From Streptomyces sp. NBC_01428 (GTDB taxonomy: Bacteria; Actinomycetota; Actinomycetes; Streptomycetales; Streptomycetaceae), in contig NZ_CP109499.1 in the NCBI RefSeq assembly GCF_036231965.1, positions 5,890,001 to 5,954,000 on the forward strand: a stretch of DNA of 64,000 nucleotides. The letters are read 5' to 3'. Every line of letters begins with the position of its first letter. The first letter of the stretch is position 1. The notes beneath the pieces were generated by a model that saw only the letters and a program-made list of their open reading frames with translations, did not search any database and was not told the origin of the DNA. Made by a program: the position numbers and the translations under genes. Of the stretch, positions 1 through 8,435 are shown piece after piece.

Positions 1-2
1 TC

Positions 3-2060
3 CAGGCCCGCTCCGCGCTCTACCGGCGGCTGCTCACCGACCCGGACGAACTCGGCGGCGTCTCCCCGGGCCACGCCCGCCCGGCCGCACCCCGCGAGGA
101 CACCTCCGTACGCGAGGAACTGGACGCCGAGTTCGACGCCGAGCGCGGGGTGACACCGCACCTGTGGACGGGCGACCGCGAACCCCGCGACACCGCGCTC
201 GACGGGATGCCCGCCACCCCCGGACTCCTCGCCCAGGTCGAGGCGCTGCCCCCGGCCACCGACGTGCCGGACGTCGACGAGGCCCAGGCGGTCCGCGCCG
301 AGGACTCCTACGGACTGCGCCGGCTGCTCCGCGGGTTCGGCGCCCCGCTGCTCGTCAGCCTCGCGCTGGTCGCCGTCGACGCCGTGATGACCCTGCTGCT
401 GCCCGTGCTGATCCGGCACGGCATCGACCAGGGCGTCACCCGCGTCGCGCTCGGCGCGGTGTGGGCGGCCGCGGCCTTCGGCCTGGTCACGGTCCTCGTC
501 CAGTGGGCGGCGCAGATCGGTGAGACCCGGATGACGGGCCGCACCGGCGAACGGGTCCTCTACGCGCTGCGCCTGAAGATCTTCGCCCAGCTCCAGCGCC
601 TCGGCCTCGACTACTACGAGCGGGAACTGACCGGCCGGATCATGACCCGGATGACGACCGACGTCGACGCCCTGTCGACGTTCCTGCAGACTGGCCTGGT
701 CACGGCCTTCGTCTCCGTCGTCACCTTCTTCGGCATCATGGGCGCCCTCCTGATCATCGACGTCCAGCTGGCCCTGGTCGTCTTCGTGACCCTCCCGCCG
801 CTCGTCATCGGCACGTTCTTCTTCCGCCGCGCGAGCGTCAAGGCCTACGAACTGGCCCGCGAACGCGTCTCGCTCGTCAACGCCGACCTCCAGGAGTCGG
901 TGTCCGGACTGCGCATCCTCCAGGCGTTCCGGCGCGAGGACGCGAGCGGAGCGCGGTTCACCGAGGGCAGCGACAGCTACCGCAGCGCGCGCATCCGCGG
1001 ACAGTGGCTGATCTCCGTCTACTTCCCCTTCGTGCAGCTGCTCTCCTCGGTGGCCGCCGCGGCCGTGCTGATCGTGGGCGCCCACCGGATCGACGCCGGC
1101 ACCCTGTCCACCGGCGCCCTGGTCGCCTACCTCCTCTACATCGACCTGTTCTTCGCGCCCGTGCAGCAGCTCTCGCAGGTCTTCGACGGCTACCAGCAGG
1201 CCACCGTCTCGCTGGGCCGCATCCAGGAACTGCTCCAGGAGCCGACCTCGACGAAGACCGCCGAGGAGCCCCTCGACGTGCTGTCGCTGCGCGGCGAGAT
1301 CGCGTTCGAGGACGTCGACTTCGCCTACGGGCCCGCGGGCGAGAGCGAGGAGGCGCTCAGCGCGGTGTCGCTGCGCATCCCGGCCGGGCAGACCGTCGCC
1401 TTCGTCGGCGAGACCGGCGCGGGCAAGTCGACCCTGGTGAAGCTGGTCGCCCGCTTCTACGACCCGACCGGCGGGCGGGTCACCGTCGACGGCACCGACC
1501 TGCGCGCCCTCGACATCACCTCCTACCGGCACCGCCTCGGCGTCGTCCCCCAGGAGGCCTACCTCTTCCAGGGAACCGTCCGCGACGCCATCGCCTACGG
1601 CCGTCCCGACGCCGGTGACGCCGAGGTGGAGGCCGCCGCGCGCGCGGTCGGCGCCCACGACATGATCGCCACGCTGGAGGGCGGCTACCTCCACGAGGTC
1701 GCCGAGCGCGGACGCAACCTCTCCGCCGGCCAGCGCCAGCTGATCGCACTGGCCCGCGCGGAGCTGGTCGACCCGGACGTGCTCCTCCTGGACGAGGCGA
1801 CCGCCGCGCTCGACCTCGCCTCCGAGGCGCTGGTCAACCAGGCCACCGACCGGCTCGCGGGCCGCCGTACGACGCTCGTCGTCGCCCACCGGCTGACCAC
1901 GGCCGCCCGCGCCGACCGGGTCGTGCTGATGGACCACGGCCGCGTCGCCGAGGACGGCACCCACGACGAACTGCTGCGCCAGGACGGCCGGTACGCCGCG
2001 CTGTGGCGGACCTTCGTCGGCGACCCGGAGCCCGAGGAGCCCGTCGGCTCCACCGCCTGA
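3..2060 (+). CDS. ABC exporter, C-terminal part of a probable double half-transporter (5'-truncated by window edge)
   Basis: The reading frame is open from base 3, so the GTG at 150 is probably not the real start. The first residues (ARSALYRRLLTDPDE) look like the tail that follows an ABC ATPase domain. This suggests two half-transporters fused in one chain, as in some actinobacterial exporters. What is visible is a linker, a six-helix exporter membrane domain (about codons 110-400) and one ATPase domain with Walker A GETGAGKST, signature LSAGQRQ, Walker B VLLLDEAT and switch His in VAHRLTT. Substrate unknown; drug or lipid export is the usual guess for the family. The fused N-terminal half is an inference that the upstream sequence would settle. 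Confidence 0.85.
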   Translation, partial: QARSALYRRLLTDPDELGGVSPGHARPAAPREDTSVREELDAEFDAERGVTPHLWTGDREPRDTALDGMPATPGLLAQVEALPPATDVPDVDEAQAVRAEDSYGLRRLLRGFGAPLLVSLALVAVDAVMTLLLPVLIRHGIDQGVTRVALGAVWAAAAFGLVTVLVQWAAQIGETRMTGRTGERVLYALRLKIFAQLQRLGLDYYERELTGRIMTRMTTDVDALSTFLQTGLVTAFVSVVTFFGIMGALLIIDVQLALVVFVTLPPLVIGTFFFRRASVKAYELARERVSLVNADLQESVSGLRILQAFRREDASGARFTEGSDSYRSARIRGQWLISVYFPFVQLLSSVAAAAVLIVGAHRIDAGTLSTGALVAYLLYIDLFFAPVQQLSQVFDGYQQATVSLGRIQELLQEPTSTKTAEEPLDVLSLRGEIAFEDVDFAYGPAGESEEALSAVSLRIPAGQTVAFVGETGAGKSTLVKLVARFYDPTGGRVTVDGTDLRALDITSYRHRLGVVPQEAYLFQGTVRDAIAYGRPDAGDAEVEAAARAVGAHDMIATLEGGYLHEVAERGRNLSAGQRQLIALARAELVDPDVLLLDEATAALDLASEALVNQATDRLAGRRTTLVVAHRLTTAARADRVVLMDHGRVAEDGTHDELLRQDGRYAALWRTFVGDPEPEEPVGSTA

Positions 2061-2177
2061 CACCGGAGATCCTGCGGCGCGGCGGACGGGGGACGGGAGT
2101 CGCCGCCGCGCGCAACCGTCCGACGTACGTTCTGCGTCCGTACACCCGTACGCTGTCTGCGGGCGGAAGGGGCGAGA

Positions 2178-2567
2178 GTGGACCGTGGTGCGATACGTCG
2201 ACGGCTGGCGGTCGGCGTGGCCGTGCTGGCCGCGTCCGCGGTGCTCGCGCTCGTGAGCCCGGGCAGTGCCCAGGCCGCCTCCAGTTCCTGCTCGGGCCGC
2301 AAGGTCCGCACCCTGTCCTTCGCGACGGGCTCCGTGCGGATCTACCGCCGCGGCGACTACGTGTGCGCCGTGACCGTCCCCAAGAAGCCGGGCGCCCGCA
2401 AGTGGATGTCCGTCAGCGTGCAGGCCCGCGGCGGCCGCCCGGTGGTCGACTCCGGGCACTTCACCCGTCGCGCGGGCCCGGTGACCGTCCACGCGGGCCA
2501 CCGCTGCGTCCTGTTCAGGGGATCGGTCGGCTCGGGTTCGGTGAACTCGGGCTGGATCCTCTGCTGA
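2178..2567 (+). CDS. small secreted protein of unknown function
   Basis: This is a 129-residue product with an arginine-containing N-terminus, a hydrophobic stretch (about residues 11-28) and an AQA-type signal peptidase site near residue 33. The mature part is about 95 residues, basic, and holds four cysteines (near residues 38, 62, 109 and the last residue), which fits a small disulfide-bonded exported domain. The GTG start at 2178 is preceded by a good ribosome binding site, GGAAGGGG, at 2165-2172. I do not recognise the family. It stands alone between an ABC exporter and a secreted peptidase, with no evidence of a shared operon. Confidence 0.75.
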   Translation: MDRGAIRRRLAVGVAVLAASAVLALVSPGSAQAASSSCSGRKVRTLSFATGSVRIYRRGDYVCAVTVPKKPGARKWMSVSVQARGGRPVVDSGHFTRRAGPVTVHAGHRCVLFRGSVGSGSVNSGWILC

Positions 2568-2699
2568 GCCGTCTCGGGTTCGTCCGGCCGGTGCGGCCGC
2601 ATCACGACAAACGCACAGACTTCACCCAAGGGCCCCTGGTGTCACGGGAGTTGCTCCGCTAGGTTCCGGCGGACATCTGCCACATCCCAGGGAGGGTGC

Positions 2700-4226
2700 A
2701 TGCGCAAGGCGCTCAGATGGCTGCTGGCGCTCACGGTGCTCATAGGCACACTGAGCACGGCCGGGGCCGCCACCGCGGCCCCGCCGGAGGCCCACGGCAC
2801 CACCACCGCGGCCCCGCCGGAGGCCCACGGCACCACCACCGCGGCCCCGCCGGAGGCCCACGGCACCACCACCGGCACCACCGATCGGGCCGACGAGGAC
2901 ATCAAGGACCGCCTCCTCGCGATCCCGGGCATGAGCCTCGTCGAGGAGAAGCCCTACACGGGCTATCGGTTCTTCGTCCTGAACTACACCCAGCCGGTCG
3001 ACCACCGGCACCCGTCCAGGGGCACGTTCCAGCAGCGCATCACGGTGCTGCACAAGGACACCGAACGCCCGACGGTCTTCTACACCGGCGGCTACAACGT
3101 CTCCACCACGCCGAGCCGCCGCGAGCCGACCCAGATCGTCGACGGCAACCAGGTCTCCCTGGAGTACCGCTACTTCACGCCGTCCCGGCCCGCGCCGGCC
3201 GACTGGTCCAAGCTCGACATCTGGCAGGCGGCCAGTGACCAGCACCGCGTCTTCCGGGCCCTCAAGCCGATCTACCACAAGAAGTGGATCGCCACCGGCG
3301 GCTCGAAGGGCGGCATGACGGCTACCTACTTCGAGCGCTTCTACCCGCGTGACATGGACGGTGTCGTCGCCTACGTGGCGCCCAACGACGTCGTCAACGA
3401 CGAGGACTCGGCGTACGACCGCTTCTTCACGCAGGTCGGCACCAAGGAGTGCCGCGACCGGCTGAACGCCGTGCAGCGCGAGGCCCTCGTGCGCCGGGAG
3501 CCGCTGGAGAAGAAGTACGCGGCCTACGCCGCCGACAACGGCTACACCTTCACCACCGTCGGCAGCCTCGACAAGGCGTACGAGGCCGTCGTGCTCGACT
3601 ACGTGTGGGGCTTCTGGCAGTACAGCCTGCTCGCCGACTGCGACACGATCCCGGCGAACGCCGCCACCGCCACCGACGACGAGATCTGGGACTCCGTCGA
3701 CACGATCTCCGGCTTCTCGTTCTACACCGACCAGGGCCTGGAGCCGTACACGCCGTACTACTACCAGGCGGGCACCCAGCTCGGCGCGCCGACGATCCAC
3801 TTCCCGTACATCGAGCGGAAGTACGTCCACTACGGCTACCAGCCGCCGCGGAACTTCGTGCCGCGTTCCATCCCGATGAGGTTCCAGGGGTCCGCGATGC
3901 GTGACGTGGACAGCTGGGTCCGCCACCACGCGCAGCACATGCTGTTCGTGTACGGCCAGAACGACCCGTGGGGCGCCGAGCGCTTCCGGGTCGGTTCCGG
4001 TGCGCGGGACGCGTACGTCTTCACCGCCCCCGGGATGAACCACGGGGCGAACGTCGCCGGGCTCGCCGCCGACCAGAAGGCGCTCGCCACCGCCCGCATC
4101 CTCCAGTGGGCGGGCGTCGCCCCCGCGGCGGTCGCGGCGGACCCGTCGGCGGCCCGGCCCCTCGCGCCGTACGACGCGAAGCTGGACCGGCGTGACGTCG
4201 AACGGGAGATGACCCTGCGCCCGTGA
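2700..4226 (+). CDS. secreted S37-family tripeptidyl/prolyl aminopeptidase
   Basis: The product (508 aa) has a signal peptide (hydrophobic residues 8-22), then a threonine/proline-rich segment made of three identical 11-residue units (residues 25-57), then the catalytic domain. The nucleophile motif GGSKGG (Ser202) is typical of the PS-10/S37 family, known in Streptomyces as secreted tripeptidyl or prolyl-tripeptidyl aminopeptidases. The other triad members are probably Asp in GQNDPWG and His in GMNHG near the C-terminus. The ATG at 2700 follows AGGGAGG and is the only start that leaves the signal peptide intact. Likely role: trimming peptides outside the cell for nutrition. Oddity: the perfect 33-bp DNA repeat just after the signal sequence. 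Confidence 0.88.
   Translation: MRKALRWLLALTVLIGTLSTAGAATAAPPEAHGTTTAAPPEAHGTTTAAPPEAHGTTTGTTDRADEDIKDRLLAIPGMSLVEEKPYTGYRFFVLNYTQPVDHRHPSRGTFQQRITVLHKDTERPTVFYTGGYNVSTTPSRREPTQIVDGNQVSLEYRYFTPSRPAPADWSKLDIWQAASDQHRVFRALKPIYHKKWIATGGSKGGMTATYFERFYPRDMDGVVAYVAPNDVVNDEDSAYDRFFTQVGTKECRDRLNAVQREALVRREPLEKKYAAYAADNGYTFTTVGSLDKAYEAVVLDYVWGFWQYSLLADCDTIPANAATATDDEIWDSVDTISGFSFYTDQGLEPYTPYYYQAGTQLGAPTIHFPYIERKYVHYGYQPPRNFVPRSIPMRFQGSAMRDVDSWVRHHAQHMLFVYGQNDPWGAERFRVGSGARDAYVFTAPGMNHGANVAGLAADQKALATARILQWAGVAPAAVAADPSAARPLAPYDAKLDRRDVEREMTLRP
2772..2870 (+). repeat. perfect 33-bp tandem repeat x3 inside the S37 peptidase gene
   Basis: Three uninterrupted identical copies start at 2772, 2805 and 2838; each encodes TAAPPEAHGTT. 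The unit is a multiple of three, so copy number can vary without breaking the frame. It lies right after the signal peptide in what should be a flexible linker. Identity at synonymous positions implies recent expansion or ongoing gene conversion. Confidence 0.95.
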
Positions 4227-4249
4227 GACCGGGGCCGCGCCCGCTCCGC

Positions 4250-4882
4250 TCACACGGGGCGGGCGCAGCCCACCGTCCGCGCGCCGCCGAGCTCGACGTA
4301 GAGCGCCGTGACGGCCGGGCACGCGGCGCGGCTGGTCACCGCCGACGTCACCCGGTACTCCGGGGGTTTCCTGCCCGTGCCGTCGCACGCCGTCTCGCGG
4401 ACCTCGCCGCGGCCCGCGCCGTAGACGCAGTCACCGACGATGGTGCGGGGACCCCCGCCGCCACCCGGGTCGCCGGGGTGCGGGGGTTCGAGGCCGCGCA
4501 TGCAGGCGTAGCCCTGCGGGACGGTGCCGTCGCCGTCCTCGTCGGAGGCCGGCCTGCTCTCGCTGATGTGCAGCACGAAGTCGGTGGTCGCCGGGCAGGC
4601 GGGGCCGTCCGCGGCCCTGCCGTCGTGCCGGGCGACCACCCGGGCTGCGGCCCGTTCGCTGGAGCAGGGCACCTCGGTGAAAGTGGTCGTGCCGAACGAA
4701 CTGCACTCGCCCCGGGCGAGGAAGACCGTTCCGTAGCCGGAGACGCGGGTCGCCGCCGGGGACGGGAGGGGCTCGGCGGCCCCGGCGCCCGACCACCGGT
4801 CGCACCCCGTGAGGGCGGCCGCGACCAGCAGCAGAGCGGCCGCCCCGCCCGCCGGACGCCGGAACACCGAGCTGGCTCGCAT
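4250..4882 (-). CDS. putative secreted lipoprotein
   Basis: The 210-residue product starts MRASSVFRRP, has a hydrophobic segment (about residues 11-24) and a clear lipobox, LTGC (Cys25), so it should be lipid-anchored outside the membrane. The mature domain holds several further cysteines and a CMRG segment like those of small Streptomyces 'hypothetical lipoproteins' with septum-formation-like domains; function unknown. The ATG at 4882 is preceded by GGGGGGAA at the right distance; longer in-frame starts would bury the signal. It is convergent with the upstream peptidase and in line with, but about 100 bases downstream of, the GH3 gene. Confidence 0.75.
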   Translation of the reverse strand: MRASSVFRRPAGGAAALLLVAAALTGCDRWSGAGAAEPLPSPAATRVSGYGTVFLARGECSSFGTTTFTEVPCSSERAAARVVARHDGRAADGPACPATTDFVLHISESRPASDEDGDGTVPQGYACMRGLEPPHPGDPGGGGGPRTIVGDCVYGAGRGEVRETACDGTGRKPPEYRVTSAVTSRAACPAVTALYVELGGARTVGCARPV

Positions 4883-4992
4883 GGCTTCCCCCCGTACCCC
4901 CGCCCAGCGTGGCCCGCCGAGGCGGGCACACGCCAGACATCCGGGTCCCTTTGGCTCACTTGGGGGTGGGCCGCCGGGTGGGCTGCGTACGG

Positions 4993-6864
4993 CTAGTACG
5001 TCAGGCCGTACCCGATCGGATACAGCACCTGCGTCGGGTCGTCCGCCCGCTGCACGGCCACCGGGAGCGTGCCGCGCGGCTCCGCCCGGCCCGCGATCAC
5101 CCGGGCGGCGGCGCGCACTTCGACGTCGATCCAGGAGTAGGCGGCCACGCAGGCGCCGACCCCGGGGAGCTGGGCGACGTCGTACGGATTGCGGACGGAG
5201 ACGGCGACCACGGGCACGCCCGTGGCGACGAGCCGCTCGACGAGGGTCTTCTGGGACCCCGTCGCCGTGACGTTGTACGTGGCGACGACCACGACGTCGG
5301 CGCCGCCCGCCGCCGTGACGGCCTCGGTGATCTTCGCCGCCGTCGGTGCCGTGCCCGTGGACAGGGCGGTGGCGGTGAAGCCCAGTTCGGTCAGGGCGCC
5401 CGCGAGCACCGTGGTGGGCGGCCCGTCGGAGAGCGAGGGGGAGGCCGGGTCGGCACCCACCACGAGCACCTTCGGGGTGCGCCGCCGGGACAGCGGGAGC
5501 AGCTTCTCCTTGTTGACCAGCAGGGTCGTGGTCCGCTCGGCGATCCGGTCGGCCTCCCTGAGATGGGCGCGGGTGCCCACCACCCGGTCGACGGCCGCGT
5601 CCTCGACGTACGGGTCGCTCAGCAGGCCGAGCTTCGCCTTGAGCCGCAGGACGCGCAGGATCGATTCGTCGAGGCGGGCCTCGGTCAGTTCGCCGCCGCG
5701 GACCGCGTCCAGCACGGCGTTCCACGCGACGTGCAGGTCCGGCGGGTTGAGGAGCTGGTCGACACCGGCCTTCAGGGCGAGGACCGGGACGCGGTCGTCG
5801 CCGTACTTGGTCCGCACGCCCTCCATGCCGAGCGCGTCGGTCACCACCACCCCGTCGTAGCCGAGTTCGCCGCGCAGGATGCCGGTGAGGATCGGGTGGG
5901 AGAGGGTGGCGGGGTCGCCGGCCGGGTCGAGGGCCGGGACCATGATGTGCGCCGTCATGATCGAGTCGATGCCGGCCCGGATCGCCGCGCGGAACGGCAC
6001 CGCGTCGAGCTTCTCCCACACCTCGCGGGTGTGGGTGATGACCGGGAAGCCGAAGTGGCTGTCGACGGCGGTGTCGCCGTGCCCGGGGAAGTGCTTGGCC
6101 GTGGCGGCGACGGCCGAGCTCTGGTAGCCCTTCACCTCGGCCGCGACCAGGCCGGCCACGGCGTCCGGGTCGGCGCCGAAGGAACGGACGCCGATCACCG
6201 GGTTGGCCGGGTTGACGTTCACGTCGGCGTCGGTGGAGTAGTCCTGGCGGATGCCGATCGCGCGCAGCTCGGCGCCGCTGATGGTGCCCACCGTCCGGGC
6301 GTCGGCCCGCGAGCCGCCCGCTCCCAGCGCCATGGCGCCGGGGAACAGGGTCGCGGGCTTGCCCACGCGGGCCACTATCCCGTGCTCCTGGTCGGTGGAG
6401 ATGAGCACGGGCAGCCCGCGCGGCTGGTCCAGCGAGGCGCGCTGGATGCCGTTCGACAGGTCGGCGATCTGGTGCGGGTCGCGGGTGTTGTGCGCCCAGG
6501 CGAAGTAGATGATGCCGCCGACGCGGTACTTGGCGATCAGCTCCTCGGCGGTCCTGACGCCGATCTCCGCGAGGTTGGCGTCGATGTCGGCCTGATCGGG
6601 TGCGGTGGCCGAATGGCCGTAGACCCGCATCACGAACAGCTGGCCGACCTTCTCCTCCAGGGTCATCCGGGACACGATGGCGCGCAGCGCCTTGTCGCCG
6701 TGCGGGGCGCGGGCGCCGGACGCGTGGGCGACGGGCCCCGTGGCCAGTGCGGCGGTGACGCCCGCCGTCGCGGCGAGAACCGTGCGCCGGGAGGGTCTTG
6801 ACGGTGTGTTCGGCCCGTCCGGACCGGACGGTCCTGCGGTGCTTCCCGTGCTGGAGTCGCGCAC
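4993..6864 (-). CDS. secreted glycoside hydrolase family 3, beta-N-acetylhexosaminidase (NagZ-like)
   Basis: The 623-residue enzyme carries a Tat-type signal (RRTVL at about residues 26-30 followed by a hydrophobic stretch and AHA). The NagZ hallmark loop KHFPGHGDT...DSH lies at 257-270 (His/Asp acid-base dyad) and the nucleophile Asp is in VTDALGM (about residue 343). A C-terminal GH3 alpha/beta sandwich follows (about 400-620). It probably removes terminal N-acetylglucosamine from chitin or peptidoglycan fragments outside the cell. The GTG at 6864 is chosen because GGGAAGGAG sits just upstream and the signal peptide begins there; the frame stays open far upstream without sense. Palindromic elements at 6884-6930 suggest repression. 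Confidence 0.88.
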   Translation of the reverse strand: MRDSSTGSTAGPSGPDGPNTPSRPSRRTVLAATAGVTAALATGPVAHASGARAPHGDKALRAIVSRMTLEEKVGQLFVMRVYGHSATAPDQADIDANLAEIGVRTAEELIAKYRVGGIIYFAWAHNTRDPHQIADLSNGIQRASLDQPRGLPVLISTDQEHGIVARVGKPATLFPGAMALGAGGSRADARTVGTISGAELRAIGIRQDYSTDADVNVNPANPVIGVRSFGADPDAVAGLVAAEVKGYQSSAVAATAKHFPGHGDTAVDSHFGFPVITHTREVWEKLDAVPFRAAIRAGIDSIMTAHIMVPALDPAGDPATLSHPILTGILRGELGYDGVVVTDALGMEGVRTKYGDDRVPVLALKAGVDQLLNPPDLHVAWNAVLDAVRGGELTEARLDESILRVLRLKAKLGLLSDPYVEDAAVDRVVGTRAHLREADRIAERTTTLLVNKEKLLPLSRRRTPKVLVVGADPASPSLSDGPPTTVLAGALTELGFTATALSTGTAPTAAKITEAVTAAGGADVVVVATYNVTATGSQKTLVERLVATGVPVVAVSVRNPYDVAQLPGVGACVAAYSWIDVEVRAAARVIAGRAEPRGTLPVAVQRADDPTQVLYPIGYGLTY

Positions 6865-6883
6865 AAGCGCTCCTTCCCTCGTG

Positions 6884-6930
6884 AAGGAAACTTCCAAGGA
6901 GCCACGAATATCCAGGAAGTTTCTTCCAGT
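6884..6930 (-). promoter_or_regulatory. inverted pair of GGAAGTTTC motifs upstream of the GH3 gene
   Basis: On the plus strand AGGAAGTTTCTTCC occurs at about 6914-6927; on the minus strand TGGAAGTTTCCTTC occurs at about 6896-6883. The two face each other 20-30 bases upstream of the GH3 start, where an operator or promoter should be. Similar GGAA/TTCC palindromes are common before secreted polysaccharide hydrolases in Streptomyces, but I cannot name the regulator. Confidence 0.45.
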
Positions 6931-7200
6931 CAAGGGTGTGCACAGTAACGGGAGGCGGGCCGCCACCGGCGCAGTTGGAGGGGGGCGCGCCGGTGGCGGC
7001 GTGCTGCCGGCCGCAGGCGGCGGAGAGGGTAAGTCAGCGATCGCAGCCAGCAGCGAGGCCGACACCGCTCTGCGGAGACTCATCCGGCAGCATGCGGTTG
7101 GGACGAAGCGGGAGGACCCGGGGTTCCCGGAATCGGGGAGAACGCCACAAGTCGGTACGGACGGGGCGCGGGGGACCGGTGGTCCGTCGGGCCCGGCGTC

Positions 7201-7234
7201 GAGGAGGGCGGGGTGCCGAGGAGGGCGGGGTGCC
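7201..7234. repeat. 17-bp direct tandem repeat x2 in non-coding DNA
   Basis: The unit GAGGAGGGCGGGGTGCC occurs at 7201-7217 and again at 7218-7234. It is followed by a near-perfect 14-bp duplication (CGGAGTCGGCGGYG) at about 7243-7269. The repeats are GC-rich and likely arose by slippage. Confidence 0.85.
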
Positions 7235-7408
7235 GGTGGCACGGAGTCGGCGGCGCGGAGTCGGCGGTGCCTGTGTGCCGGGCCGCGGAGGCCCTGAACC
7301 GATCGGACCGGTGGCGCGGGCGGGCGGCCCCGTCGGGCCGGAGGGCGCAGGGCGTGGTTCATAGGGTCGGGGGTGGACGGCCCGCGCCGACCCGGGCCGG
7401 GGAGCGGC

Positions 7409-8320
7409 TCAGTTCCGCGCCGACACCGCGGGCCAGTGGGCCTGGAGGGTGCGGACCGTCTCCGCGATGGCCGGCCGGCGAGCCGCTCCCGAGCGCCACA
7501 GCGCGTACAGACGGCGCACCGGCAACGGATCGAGCGGCACCTCCACGACCCCGGCGGGCAGGGGTCCGCGGCCGAGCCGGGGGATGAGGGCGACGCCGAG
7601 ACCCGCCGCGACGAGGGCGACCAGGGTCGGGTTCTCGTCGGCCTGGTGGACGATGTCCGGCTCGCAGCCGGCCGCGCGCAGCGTGCGCACCAGCCAGTCG
7701 TGGCAGACCCGCCCCGGTGGCTGGCAGATCCACCGCTCGCCGCCGAGGTCCTCCCGCCGCACCGAGGCCCGCCCGGCGAAGGGATGCCCGGCCGGGACGA
7801 GCAGATCGCACAGGTCCTCCCCGATCGGGGCCTGCTCCACACCGGGCGGCGCGGGCAGCGGGGCGATGTCCCAGTCGTGCGCGATCGCCAGATCGACCGC
7901 CCCCCGGGCCACCAGGTCGACGGACAGATGCGGGTCCACCTCCGTCAGCCGGGTGTCCAGCGCCGGATGGCGGACGGCCAGATCGGCCAGTACTGCGGGC
8001 AGCAGACCCCTGGCGGCCGAGGCGAACGCGGCCACCGTCAGCCGTCCGGCGGGCAGCCCCCTGCGCTCCTCCAGCTCCGTCTCGGCACGCTCCACGATCG
8101 CCAGCAACTGCTGCGCGGCCGCCGCCAGTTGCTCGGCCTGCTCGGTCAGCCGGACGCCGCGCCCGCGCCGCTCCAGCAGCACCGTCCTGGTCTCCCGCTC
8201 CAGCTTGGCGATCTGCTGGGACACCGCGGAGGGGGTGTAGCCGAGCGAGGCGGCGGCGGCGCCGACCGTGCCGTGCACCGCCACGGCGTGCAGGGCGCGC
8301 AGACGCTGGAGATCGAGCAT
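7409..8320 (-). CDS. LysR-family transcriptional regulator
   Basis: The product (303 aa) has an N-terminal winged helix-turn-helix (MLDLQRLRALHAVAVHGTVGAAA..., recognition helix in YTPSAVSQQIAKLE, residues 3-61) and a LysR substrate-binding domain (about 90-290). The ATG at 8320 is preceded by GGGAGG and sits exactly at the usual LysR start; the frame runs a further 57 bases upstream without a better start. It is divergent from the EamA transporter gene with 115 bases between, the usual arrangement for a LysR protein that controls its neighbour. The effector is unknown, perhaps an exported amino acid. Confidence 0.9.
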   Translation of the reverse strand: MLDLQRLRALHAVAVHGTVGAAAASLGYTPSAVSQQIAKLERETRTVLLERRGRGVRLTEQAEQLAAAAQQLLAIVERAETELEERRGLPAGRLTVAAFASAARGLLPAVLADLAVRHPALDTRLTEVDPHLSVDLVARGAVDLAIAHDWDIAPLPAPPGVEQAPIGEDLCDLLVPAGHPFAGRASVRREDLGGERWICQPPGRVCHDWLVRTLRAAGCEPDIVHQADENPTLVALVAAGLGVALIPRLGRGPLPAGVVEVPLDPLPVRRLYALWRSGAARRPAIAETVRTLQAHWPAVSARN

Positions 8321-8435
8321 GGGGGCCTCCCGGGACACGACATCGCACGCCGCCAGCATACGTAAGCGTTGCTTCATCCATTGATGCAGACATCCGCGCT
8401 GGTGCTACACGGTGGGCTCGTCGGATGCTCGACGC

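Larger units (their letters stand above)
6865..7408. other. 544-base non-coding interval with short tandem repeats
   Basis: The interval lies between the GH3 start and the LysR stop. Open frames exist on both strands (for example 6936-7364 plus) but they are low-complexity Gly/Arg/Pro strings without a ribosome binding site, so I do not call genes. It holds the GH3 operator region at its left end and short direct repeats at 7201-7269. Confidence 0.6.

Noticed and set aside
2622..4388. 588-codon open frame on the minus strand opposite the S37 peptidase
   Set aside because: It mirrors the peptidase in the antisense third-position frame, has Arg/Val-rich low-complexity composition and no family features; a high-GC shadow.
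6936..7364. 142-codon frame in the GH3-LysR interval
   Set aside because: Composed of Gly/Arg/Pro strings built on short DNA repeats, with no ribosome binding site.
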